From contig OX638369.1 in the NCBI GenBank assembly GCA_951812925.1, forward strand, positions 57,302,228 through 57,366,227: a DNA stretch of 64,000 nt, written 5' to 3'. Below, piece after piece: positions 50,660-61,900 of the stretch. Positions within the stretch are counted from its first letter, which is position 1, and every line of letters begins with the position of its first letter. The translations under genes were made by a program, and so were the position numbers. The notes under the pieces are model-generated. The model had not been told where the DNA came from. It was given only the letters and a program-made list of their open reading frames with translations, and did no database searches. The stretch comes from Calliopum simillimum (lineage: Eukaryota; Arthropoda; Insecta; Diptera; Lauxaniidae).

Positions 50660-52969
50660 TTAAATGGCAGATGATTTTGAACAAGCTTTTTCAATTTTAA
50701 ACTCTTCCTCAATTTTATTAGCAACCATTTTTGCTATCGCCAAACTACTAGTAGCTCCGGGTGATGGCGCATTCCGACAATGTAGCACACGCTGGGCTAA
50801 TGCTTCTGTACCCACGCCACGATCGAATACGAAATCATCAACCAAATTGCCACCCATGTCTAGGGCTTGAGCACGCACACCCGCTGGTCCACGTTTTACA
50901 TCGTATTCCGTGATTTCTGGAATATATTTCTGCAAAGCTTTCATTTGCAATGGAATTATCGCTGATTTGGCCATTTCACTAAGACCAAACGTTAAATATT
51001 TAGCTGCCATTTTTATAAAGCCGGGATAACGCAACGCATCGAAAAGTTCGAAAAGATTAATATCGCCCCACCTGGCCAAGTAATAAATATACAAATTTTT
51101 GTAATATGTTTTTGTGTCAATAGTATTTATAAAAACTTACGTGTATCCCTCCCGTTTAAAAGCCAAAACTGCATTTGGTCCCAACCAAACACTTCCGTCC
51201 ATTCGCGGTGTAAAATGTACACCCAAAAATGGAAAACGTGGATCAGGTACTGGATAAATATTGCCACGGACCATATGACATTTTTCTTTTGCTAATAGTA
51301 GATATTCACCGCGAAAAGGTACAATACGTGGAGCACGCGGGCATCCTGTAAGTTCAGCTAGTAGATCAGACTGCAGACCTCCACAAGTTAGTACGTATCG
51401 CGTACGTACTTGCTGACCTTCTTTTCCACCGTGTATTGTTACTGGATAATCAGCTGCGTTTGCAGTATCTCTGGTTTCAGTAAATTTCGTTACCTAAAAT
51501 TCAAAGTAAAAGCAACTACTTTAATCATCATCGTAATTGTAATTTTCCGCTCAAATTTGTTGAATTTATGTGAGAAACAACAAAAATCCTTTTCGCTTCC
51601 CTTTTTCCACTTAATAGTACAATTAAACCAAATGTTACCAACCTTAAAGTTATTAAAAGTATCGCCTCCAGCGCATGTAAAATCTTGTGCATAATGCTGA
51701 GTGACTAGTGCCCAATCTACTATGCCTGTATGTGGACTCCAGAGTGCTTTAACACCCTTACAATATGGTTCAATTTCCTGAATTTGTGGTCCATCGATGA
51801 GCTTTAAGTCAGGCACACAATTTTTCAGACCACGATCATACAAGTCCATCAAGCGTCCTACTTCGACGTCATCAGTGGCAACAATAAGTTTGCCGCATTT
51901 CTTATAAGGAATATCCCTTTCATTGCAGTATTTGTACGCCAAGTGTAGTCCTTCTACGCAAAGCTTAGCTTTAAGTGTACCTGGTTTATAATAAATACCA
52001 GCATGTATAACACCACTATTGTGACCGCTCTGGTGCACAGCTAATTTTTTTTCCTTTTCTAATATCGCGATATTTAAATTGGGATGACGTAGTAAAATCT
52101 CACGCGCTGACGCAACGCCAACAATTCCTCCGCCCACAACAACTAGATCGTAATTGCTAGGTAAATAAAAAATTTTAAAAATTTTTAAGTGTATTACTTA
52201 ATGACGTTTATATATTGAAATTAATTAATTGAACTTTTTAGTCATATATTTGCAAAGATCGATTTACATACATATAAATCTATCAATGCATTTTCTAACA
52301 CATAATTATGACAAATTAAGGAACGGATTAAAAACACGGCTATAGTGACATATGTTTCGTCTTTCGCCACAAAAACTCATCAGACTATTTTTGTTGTAAT
52401 TATAATTATATTTATTTCACTAAATTAATTATAATTGAAAAATTGCAAGTTGAAATACTTTTGTGTTTTTGGCCTGGGCGGGAGTTGAACCGATGACGTC
52501 ACGGTTGGTAGTACAACTCTCAATCGCAGTGCCAGTCGTTAGACCAATGCACCATTCTTGCCCGGCTACGAAGCCGACTTTTGCCAGTTTTGTTTGTGTG
52601 TGAATACCTAAGCCTTGATGTCATAATTGTTGTTTGTGTTATTTATTGAGAACACGCCCTGATAAGGTGGCAACACTTGCCACCGACCAATCGGTATTGA
52701 ATCTAATTCCAATGGAATAGCTATACCAAATATCAATATATGACTAAAAGTTCAATTAAAAATTAATAAAAAAAAAAATGCTAAAAACAAAATTGAATTT
52801 GATAAGGATTTTATTGTTTTCTTTACCATACTTCGGTAGATTTATTGTGCTGTAATCTACGAGAGCCAGCTCCAACTGCGGTTGTTTTTGCTGAACCACT
52901 CAAAACATTCAATTTCCCAAAAACTACACCGATATAAGGTTGTTGGAAAGTTCGAATCAATTGAGACAT
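50660..52969 (-). CDS. L2HGDH: L-2-hydroxyglutarate dehydrogenase, mitochondrial, 4 exons, 473 aa
   Basis: Minus-strand exons are 52969-52827, 52156-51643, 51493-51141 and 51071-50660, with phases consistent. The enzyme oxidises L-2-hydroxyglutarate to 2-oxoglutarate with FAD in mitochondria and so repairs a metabolic by-product. Visible support: the N-terminal FAD-binding motif [15 protein letters not shown] (residues 51-65), the conserved [16 protein letters not shown], then [42 protein letters not shown] and the C-terminal [12 protein letters not shown]. Exon 1 encodes [14 protein letters not shown] and onward, basic and hydroxylated with almost no acidic residues, fitting a mitochondrial presequence; it is joined through donor TATG|GTAAAG. 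The intron 51642-51494 uses a weak GTTGGT donor. Length agrees with the family (about 460 aa). Convergent with Tango6. Confidence 0.94.
52157..52826 (-). other. L2HGDH intron 1
   Basis: Almost fully occupied by the tRNA-like TIR element at 52226-52767. The remainder is short AT-rich splice-site context. Confidence 0.75.
52226..52767. mobile_element. TIR element with internal tRNA-like segment, copy 1
   Basis: The ends are AATTGAACTTTTTAGTCATATAT and the near inverse ATATATGACTAAAAGTTCAATT. On the minus strand, about 52575-52483 resembles a tRNA-derived SINE head: an A-box-like TGGTCTAACGACTGG and, about 45 nt on, a B-box-like GGTTCAACTCC. The rest shares blocks with 57304-57990 (GAACACGCCCTGATAAGGTGG, GTCTTTCGCCACAAA, TAATTATAATTG). 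Confidence 0.7.
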
Positions 52970-53502
52970 GTTTTTATGGTGGTTGCTTTCTTCACACTCA
53001 CAATTTTGTGTCGCTGCCGCTTAATGAGCGCACCGAAGAGCCAGGGACCTTGTACGACCTTGTAACTCTCAGCCTGTTCCACCCAGCTGAAAGAATCCAA
53101 ATGAAAAAAAGAACAAAAATTAATAAAACAAATAAAAAATCTTGGAATTAATTACTACCTGCTGTCACTTGGAACTTTGAAATTCCAGTGAAAGTTTGAT
53201 GGCTGATAAGAAATTGTCAAAATCAGCTGATCCCAAGGTCGTTTAAATAAGTGCTACCAGACATAGTTTTTTGTAGAAGGCAAAATTTTCACGAAGACTT
53301 CGATTAGTTTAGAATTTTCCCGGTTTAATAAATTTATTTTTTTACGAAATTACAAAAGAATAACAATTGATGCACAGAAAGTAAAATTCAGTTTGTTTTT
53401 CGATTTGTTATGCTCAGAAAGAGACGCAGCAGATGTAAACATTTTTAGGAACGTTACTTCCTAAGATGATTTGCTCATCTTGGTCTGTTTGTATAACATA
53501 TA
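52970..53502. other. Flank between L2HGDH and the 53.5-kb foldback
   Basis: Presumed 5' flank of L2HGDH. I see no further gene and no paired repeat ends. Confidence 0.5.
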
Positions 53503-54011
53503 ATAGTCTAAGATCCGGCAGTAAAAAATGTATCGATCGAGCTTTTAGTTAAAATCTAGTTTTTACATATATTTAGGAATGGGGGAATATATTTTTGCTG
53601 GGTTGCCTCTCGAAATGTGGCCGCAAGTATTATCAAATTGCTATAACTTATGAACCGTGAGTTTCACGGGGAAAAGTGTCAAAATCTTTTTAATGAAGAG
53701 TCATATGCTCTATAAGTAAATTTCATTATAAAAAAATTTACCGTTTTAGAATTATTTATTAAAAACCGGTAAATTTTTTTTTTACATATAATAAAAATTA
53801 CTTGTAGAGCATATGACTCTCCATAAAAAGATCTGAGCACTTTTTCTCGTGCGACTTACGGTTCATAAGTTATCGCAATTTGATAATACTTGCGGCCACA
53901 TTTCGAGAGGCAACCCGCAAAAATATGTTCCCCCATTCATAAATATATGTAAAAACTAGATTTTAATTAACTCGATCGATACGTTTTTTTACTGCCGGAT
54001 CTCGTACTATA
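53503..54011. repeat. 510-bp foldback, ATCCGGCAG ends
   Basis: Left ATAGTCTAAGATCCGGCAGT and the right inverse (ACTGCCGGATCTCGTACTAT) enclose arms that pair nearly throughout (CGAGAGGCAACCC, GTGGCCGCAAGTATTATCAA, AGAGTCATATGCTCTA), meeting near 53760. It is the same family as the short unit at 1136-1252. Confidence 0.85.
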
Positions 54012-54244
54012 AGTATAAAATATAATTACGATAAGGCCCAATAGGTAAGTAAGTAATGTTTTAATAAAACTTTATAATGTTAATATGAATAATGCATCTT
54101 TTTTTAACAAATGGGAACTATTAGCATTATTCTAAAAAAGGTACAAGAAAATGCTACATGCTAATTAATCTATGCATATATAAATAGGCAATAGAAATCG
54201 GTTTAGTCCCTGTTTCTATACCTAAATATCGACCAATTTGCTTG

Positions 54245-54665
54245 TTGGAAAGGCTGTGAAGAGCAGTAGTGCATAGGATTATATTTTTTTCAAAAGTGGG
54301 CGGTGCCACGCCCCTAAATGTAAAAAACGCTCTCACGGCTAAACTACTGCATCGATTTTTATTAAATTTGGTATGAAGATAGGGTTAACACTAAGGAACG
54401 ATAAAATTACTATTACATATGTTTTTTAATGTGCGGTGCTACACCTCTTAATGGAAAAAACGCTCTCACGGCCAAACCACTGCTTCCATTTTTATGAAAT
54501 TTGGTATGGAGATGGGGTTAACACTAAGGAACTATAAAATTAGCATTATGTTTTTAGTAGGCGGTGCCACGCCCCTGAATTGAAAAAACGCTCTAAAGGC
54601 TAAACCACTGCATTGGTTTTTATGAAATTCGGTACATTGGTAGGGTTAGCACTAAGGACTGATTT
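54245..54665. repeat. Tandem array, about 125-bp units with GGCGGTGCCACGCCCC
   Basis: Three units begin near 54298, 54430 and 54550. Each has a GCGGTGC(C/T)AC(G/A)CC(C/T)CT motif, then AAAAAACGCTCT, then an AAACCACTGC..C/TTTTTATGAAATTTGGTA-type segment and GGGTTAACACTAAGGA. Confidence 0.78.
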
Positions 54666-54680
54666 TTATGAATTTTGATA

Positions 54681-54785
54681 TCGATACGTTCAACGTAAAA
54701 GTTAGTAACTCGAAAATCGTAGTTTTTAGTTATGAGCATTTTTGTATTTGAGTTAGCAACTTTTACGTTGGATGTATCGATATAA
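54681..54785. repeat. 105-bp inverted repeat
   Basis: ATCGATACGTTCAACGTAAA (54683) is matched in inverse by TTTACGTTGGATGTATCGAT (54761-54780). It lies directly after the tandem array. 54790-55480 beyond it has no visible feature. Confidence 0.65.
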
Positions 54786-55484
54786 GGTTAAAATGAACGG
54801 AGTGCTTTATCGACCAAGGAGGGGTATAAAAACTTTTTGCTTTACAGGCAAATGGTTGAATTTCGGCCACAAGGCGAACTCTAGTACAATTGAATAGGAA
54901 TAACTGAATACATACAAAAAATATTCGTTAATATAAAATTAATGTGTGGTTGCTCCCGACACACGAAGATTGCATGAGAAGCAAGTTCTTAATAATTGTC
55001 TAAAATTTATAATATATTATTTCGCTATCAACAAGCATGGTTTAGATAACATTGTTGGGTAGAGCTAACTAAAACTCAAATAAATTTACAAAAACAAGGT
55101 AAAATGTATAAATAAAAACAAAGAATTTGCAATTTTCGACTAATGTGCCGTCATCCCGAAGAACTTACAAGCATTCCAGCTAAAAATGAACAACCATATT
55201 GAATTGTGGACTGATCCGTTAAACACATTTTTCCAACACATGGAAATTAAGAAAAAGTCATATAAAAATACCCAACAAACAAAAATTTTTGGAAAATAAC
55301 GCTTATTCAAGCAAACGTTTTGTTTGGAAATTAAGCTGCAAAATGTTTTTTAATTCTTGAATTTTAATTATTTAATAATCGAAATTGGACACTTCATAGC
55401 AAGCATGTAAAAATAATTTGGAACAAGCTTATAAATACAAGGTTTTATGCAATATTTTCTAAATGTTTTTATTATTATATTTTG

Positions 55485-55700
55485 TTCCCGTACACAAAAT
55501 TTAGTCAAATGAGAGCGAAAACAAAAATTTCTGGCTGATGATTTCCCCTCCAAGCAAAAGTAATCAAATTTTACCTACATGATTTCTTTAGGTAAAATTT
55601 GTTAAGTTCCAATAAAGTCACAATTGACAAAAAGTTTACAGCACGCGGCGTGTGCGGGTAAAACAACAAAATTTCAAAATAAATTAAACGCCAATAAATG
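55485..55700. repeat. Truncated copy of the 36.6-kb TIR element interior
   Basis: Shares TTGTTCCCGTACACAAAATTT, TAGTCAAATGAGAGCGAAAAC, AAATTTTACCTA and GTGCGGGTAAAA with 36625-36805. Neither TIR nor the ubiquitin-RpL40 segment is present. Confidence 0.75.
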
Positions 55701-55915
55701 AATAAATAGAAAAAAACAAACAAATACCGGAGCGTTAACATGATTTGGTGGCATCTCATTTGATTCTCTTTATTGAATCATGAATAATGGAATTGCCTCG
55801 CGAGAAAAAGATTTTTTGGTCGTTGGCAACTCAAATTTTGACATATTCGTACAAAAAAAAAAAAAAATCCAGAGAAACTAACAAAAATATAAAATATTTT
55901 ATGAAGTTCGAATAG

Positions 55916-58900
55916 ATGCCTTCATTTTGTTCAGTTATTAATTGTTGCGATAGATATGGCCATGCAGAAAACATTTCATTTCATAAGTAAAAAAAATGCC
56001 TGTACTTTGCTGCTTAATTTTTAAAAAAACATTTTTTGTTAGATTTCCTTTCCGGCGAAAGGACTTACTTGAAAAATGGATCGACTTCGCGCAACGTGGT
56101 CCTACTTGGTATCCAACGAAATGGAGTGCCATTTGCAGTCAACATTTTACGCCAGAGGACTTCAATTGTTTAAATGCAAGGAAAACACTTAAGAAAACGG
56201 CAGTGCCCACGATAAGAGTAAGCGAATTGACGGCTCAAATTGATAATACAAAATCTAAGGAGCCATTTTTGATAATGAAAGCATCAGTTCCAGTAAAATC
56301 TATCAAACATAATGGACCATATCAGCACGAGGATGAATCAGACGAAAGCGGAGAAGTATGTTGCAAATATTTAGGGTTTTCTTCTTAGCCTCCTTTTAAC
56401 TGAAAACACGATTTCTTTCAATGAAACAAATGCGTGTTTGATTGAGCATCGTATTCCTTTAGAAAATCATATTCTTCATAAGTCGAGAAAGATATTTTTA
56501 AAATGTTAACTCAATTGCAAAGAAATCGATCTTTAGAATCATGGTTTATTAACGGGTGTTACCTACCCTATTTCGTCGTGCCGGATGCGTCTTCCGGCTA
56601 TCTAGCTCGTTCAGGCCAGTGTACGGTTCATCCCAACGCATCCAGTCGAGGGAGCACAATAAAAATGTCTTTCGACAAGTAATCAACAGCGTAAAAAAAA
56701 AATGACTTCAAAACTAAGCCATAAACCGCATGACAAAAAAAAAAAATGATATCTATGAAAAGAAGTATTTGGCCTAGCTTGACTGCCCCGATCACTTTGG
56801 CCAATTGAGTCTGGTGTTGTGACTCCATAGCGTCCCTACCCAACCGTACTAATTACCCCTATAACAAAAATCTACGCATTTTTTATTATGACTATGAATT
56901 CATTTTACGCTTCAAAATCCGCCCAAGCCACCCCCTATTATGCGCTTAGCAAGCCATAATAATTTTCGAAAAAAGAAGTATCGACAGATCTATTTCAGCG
57001 CCACCATAAAATCCTGAAATCTTCCAATAGTAACCAAAAGAAGAACAAGCTATAATTTTCAGCTTTGCTGTTCATAAACATTAAGTTTTATTATATAAAT
57101 GATTAAACAAAAAAATAAATAATTTCCTTATTTTCTTTTTACATTGTTATGTTCTTTTTCTACGAAGCGAAAAATGTTTTAAACAAGATTTAACATTTAA
57201 AACGATTAACGAACAAAAATTTTCTTAAATTTTAAGAAAAAAAAAACTATTCAATAATATAACGAAAACTGAAAAATTTCCTATCTAAATCTTAAATATA
57301 ATGAAATATTGAAAATTGATTTTATTTAATTGAACTTTTAGTCATATATTTGCAAAGATCGATTTACATATAAATCTATCAATGCATTTTTCTAACACAT
57401 AATTATGACAAATCAATTTTCAATATAAAATGTCATTAAGTAACACACTTAAAAAAAAAAAAAAAAAAAAATTCTTGAAGTTATTTGGGAGAACACGCCC
57501 TGATAAGGTGGAAACACCTGCAATCGGTATTGAATTTGTTCCAAAGGAACAACTATACCAAATATCAATAAATAACACAAAAACAACAATTATGATATAT
57601 CAATACGTATTAACACACAAATAAAACTGGCAAAAAGTCGGCTTCGCAGCCGGGCAAGGCTGGTGCAGTGGTAACGACTTCTGCTACCAACCTGGAGATC
57701 CTTGGTTCGTCTCCCGCCCAGACCAAAAACACAAAAAGTTTTCAAACTTACAATTTTTCAATTATAATTAATTTAGTAAAATAAATATAATTATAATTAC
57801 AACAAAAATAGTCTGATGAGTCTTTGTGGCGAAAGACGAAACATATGTCACTATAGCCGTGTTTTTAATCCGTTCCTTGATTTGTCATAATTATGTGTTA
57901 GAAAAATGCATTGATAGATTTATATGTAAATCGATCTTTGCAAATATATGACTAAAAGTTCAATTAAATAAAATCAATTTTCAATATAAAATGTCATTAA
58001 GTAATATTAAAGTTAAATATTTGTAGTTTTTCTACAATTAACTAACGCAACGAAAATTAACCTATACTATCTTATGGGATCTCTTTTTTTTTGTCGGGCG
58101 TTCATGCCTCGTCTACGTTTTGATTATTTTTTTAAAAATTTTATATTTTCTGAAAGAAAATTTTAGATTCAATACCTGCCTACCTCGAACGAGCTCATAA
58201 TAGGGGGAATTAAAATAGGTATAGAAATAAGGTTAAAAAAAAATAATAACGATCAAGATTTATGACCCAAAATGATAATAAAGGTTTTACATAAATTCAA
58301 CTACAAAAAAAATCGCTAACACAATTGAAATAAATCCTAATTCCCTTTTTTTAATATTTTTTTTTTTTTTGTTTAGAACCTCATCACAAAAATATTCTTA
58401 TTTTTTTTTTTTAATTTTAATAAATTTTTTTTTTTTAAATAAACGTATTTTCAAAATCAATAATTATTTCCAAATATAAACGAGAAACTTAGCTGGAGCC
58501 GCAATTTTGCTTGAAATCCTTCGGCTTCTTATACTCCTTCTTCAGCAATCGTCCATCGATGTAAAACAGCACCATAAAAATTTCTTCCCTTGATGATTTT
58601 GAAATTTTTTTTGTACCAAATGGTATCTTTTGTTTAAGCACTTCAGTTTTTGTTTTATATATCGTTTTTTTTTTTTAAAAACAAATTCCTTTTTCTTCTT
58701 TTGTTTTTAAGGACAATATAATAACTTATTTTTTTACATCCTTTCTTTTTGCACTACCGGGTTGGCACTTTTATTTAAAATTATTTTTTTTTTGTTTGTT
58801 AATTAACGAAATACGAACTTTATTTGAGAAATTTTCGAATTCGCGATTCGTTATATCGTTTCACGTATTTCACGTTTTTAATTTTTTTGTAAAACTTGAA

Positions 58901-61900
58901 AAATCGTGAACCTTTTTTTTTTTTTTTTGTTTTTTCGCGTATCCTTTTATTTTTCATTAATTTATTTGAAGGATCGCACACAGGACACGAATCGCTCGAA
59001 ATTTAACTTTTTTAATATTTCTCAAAATAAAACTGGACGACTTTGATTTAAAGTTTTAACGTCCTTTGTATAATATTTGTTTTACCGCGTATCCCTTTTT
59101 TTTTTTTATTTAATTAAAGGATCGCGACTTCTTACTTTTTTTATCGCGAGTCGAAAATTTACTTTAAACTCTCCAACCCGACGTTACGTGCAACTAAAAA
59201 TTGACTGACTCTTTTTTTCTATTTCCTATACCTCGTTACTTCTTTTGGCTACACAAATGATTGACGATGATTTCAGTTGGTAGCGCTGAAAATTTTAACA
59301 ATCGTACGATTTGCGAATCCGTTCTACAGGGTGAATGTCCTTAGATATGAAACCTTGAATTTGTTTTCTGCGACATAGAAAAGCATGCAACAATTTTCCT
59401 TTTTAAGTTTTTAAAAAAAAAAAAATAACTACAGACTAACAGTTCATATTCATATCTGATGAAGGTTCTGCCTGGTTCAACGTCCTTAGATACGAAACCT
59501 TGAAATTCCTATATTACCTATATAAATTGTTGGTACTATTATACAGAAACAAATTATTCAGCCTATGCCACTAATTAAATCAGTTCTCAGTCCAATCAAA
59601 CCCTATCTATAAGATACATAAGTCATCTATCCTAACGATGCAATACCAGGAGCACAGAAAAGATCACGCACACACTTCTTTTTCCAAAAATGAGTCTGCG
59701 CTTATCATAAACGCTTTTTATTACTCTAATTGCATCTTCTGTTTTGGTCTGCAATTTTCTAATTTTCTATTGTGGGTGTTGTTGCGATTTCACAAGAAGT
59801 ACCACTACTCAACTTGTTTACCTTTTTATACCCTACACCCAGGGTATATTCACTTTGTCCTTCCGTTTGTAACGCAGAGAAGGAGGCGTGGCAGATATAG
59901 AAAAGTATATATATTCTTGATCAGCGTCGCCTCCTGAGTCGATATAGCCATGTCCGTCTGTTTGGCTGGCTGGCTGGCTGGCTGGCTGTGTGTTGCAATA
60001 CACTTTTTGGAAAAACTGAGCAAGATAATTCAATGAAATTTGGTACACTGCTTCCGTCGCCAAAGTTAGCTCGGGGGATTGAAAATGAGCAAAATCGGTC
60101 AACGGACACGCCTACCGCCCATACAAAAAATATATTCAAAATGCAATTTTAGTATTTTTCACGACAATGCAACCGAAATACGCATAAATACTAAAAATTG
60201 TAAGCGCAAGCTCTGAGAAAAAACTGAGCTAATTCGGACAAGAGGGCGTGGCACCTCCCATATAAGCAAATGCTTAAAAACGCTATACTGAAAGCGTTTT
60301 TCGAGATATTCGAACCAAACTTCACTCAAATACTAAATACTATAAATGCACGCTCTAAGCTAAAACTAGACGAACTCGGACAAGAGGGCGTGGCACCTCC
60401 TATATAAGCAAAAGCTTCAAAACGCTTTACTGAAAAAGTTTTTCACTCAGACACTAAAAACTATAAATGCAAGCTCTGAACAAAAACTGGGTGAACTCGG
60501 ACAAGAGAGCCTAGCACCTCCCATATGAGCAAAATTTGAAAAATACTGCAGTGTAGGGTATTTAATGTTTGGCCAGGCCAAATTTTACACCCTTACTAGT
60601 TTTTTTTTAAAGTAAGCTTATGTATGTACAAGTTTTATTGCTTTGCTTACAATAGAAACGCAAATGCTTTTCATTGATTTTAGGCAATTTTGTTTTATGA
60701 ATAATTTCTGATCTTTTGCAATTATGTTTGTACATACGTACATACATATATATGCATAAACCTATTTTAAGTAAATCGTATCATTGCAACAACAACAACA
60801 AATGTTTTACGATGCATTACATTTTAGATATGCAATGTATATTCGAACATGGATCGTATGGATTCAAAATGAGAATTTTTCGAAATTCGGCCTAGAGACA
60901 CACGCTACACGGGTATGGGCACTATCATTTGGAATTATGTATTTGATTATCACATATTATGTACATAGGTATATTCCGTTTTAGGATTAAGTGAATTCTA
61001 AAAACGATTTAATTTAATTTTTTACACATCTTATAAATTTGTTTTTTTTAGGTTTCTACCACACTTCAGACTAAAAATACAACAAGTGGAACTAAAACCA
61101 ATTGTCGACTCTGTGGCCTCTTTTCTAATGCTGTTGTGACGTTCTCAACAAATTTTGAAATTTTTGGAATGATACAAAAATGTTTTCCCACGCTGAATAT
61201 ACAACAAGATGACAACCTACCGAAAGACATGTGTCGTCAATGTCTTAAGCGCTTAGAAAGTTTTTCTGAATTCATTGACAAAGTATTAGAGGCACAACGT
61301 GAGTTGCAAAAAAAATTTCTCATTGAAAAATCAAATACTAGAGCTGCCGAAACACGTACATTAAAAATAAAACAAGAACCCGTAGTTAAAGTTAAACAAG
61401 AGGTTTCTGAAGGTCTTGATAGTTTTCTCTCTGATGATCTAGACATGGGTATTGACGAGTGTTGCGAACAGGAACAAGATGAACAAGTTGAACAAAAATT
61501 TGGTTTTTGTGAATTTCCAATGTTGAACACACAAGACATCATCAATAATTGTGACATTATGGAAATAATAAATTTGGACGATCCTTTCATTGATATACCA
61601 GATGATGATATGCCGGGTGCTTTGCAACAGACCAATAAATATGTGATCCAGGCCCATCAACTGCTACAAGCGCATATGCTTATTGATGAACATAACTATG
61701 CCTGCCCAGCAGAAGACCTGAAAGAAGAGTGGCAAATAAAAAAATACTATAAACAAGAAAAGACTGAAACGTATGAACAACACGAAGCAGAGGAAATTAA
61801 CACGACAGAGGTAGATGAAGATTTCCAAAATATTTTCGGTCATGAAGAACATATGGAAACTGCATATAAAGGTGTCGAAATGGAAGATCAACGTTCAACG

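Larger units (their letters stand above)
56356..61051 (+). other. 4.7-kb intron of the THAP/ZAD gene
   Basis: Holds the tRNA-like TIR element (57304-57990), a T-rich stretch (58340-59200) and the Helentron-like copy 2 (59826-60599). 56540-56880 has some GC-richer unassigned sequence. Two short direct repeats (GTCCTTAGATA(T/C)GAAACCTTGAA) lie near 59338 and 59484. 60600-61051 is AT-rich and featureless. Confidence 0.6.

Noticed and set aside
52483..52575. A functional tRNA gene on the minus strand
   Set aside because: Only A- and B-box-like words are evident; I cannot build a good acceptor stem or anticodon arm, and the segment recurs at 57650 with changes, so it is a repeat-borne tRNA-like sequence.
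58492..58670. A minus-strand exon ending KPKDFKQNCGSS
   Set aside because: Readable without stops but with no recognised family, no start or splice context, and embedded in T-rich low-complexity DNA.
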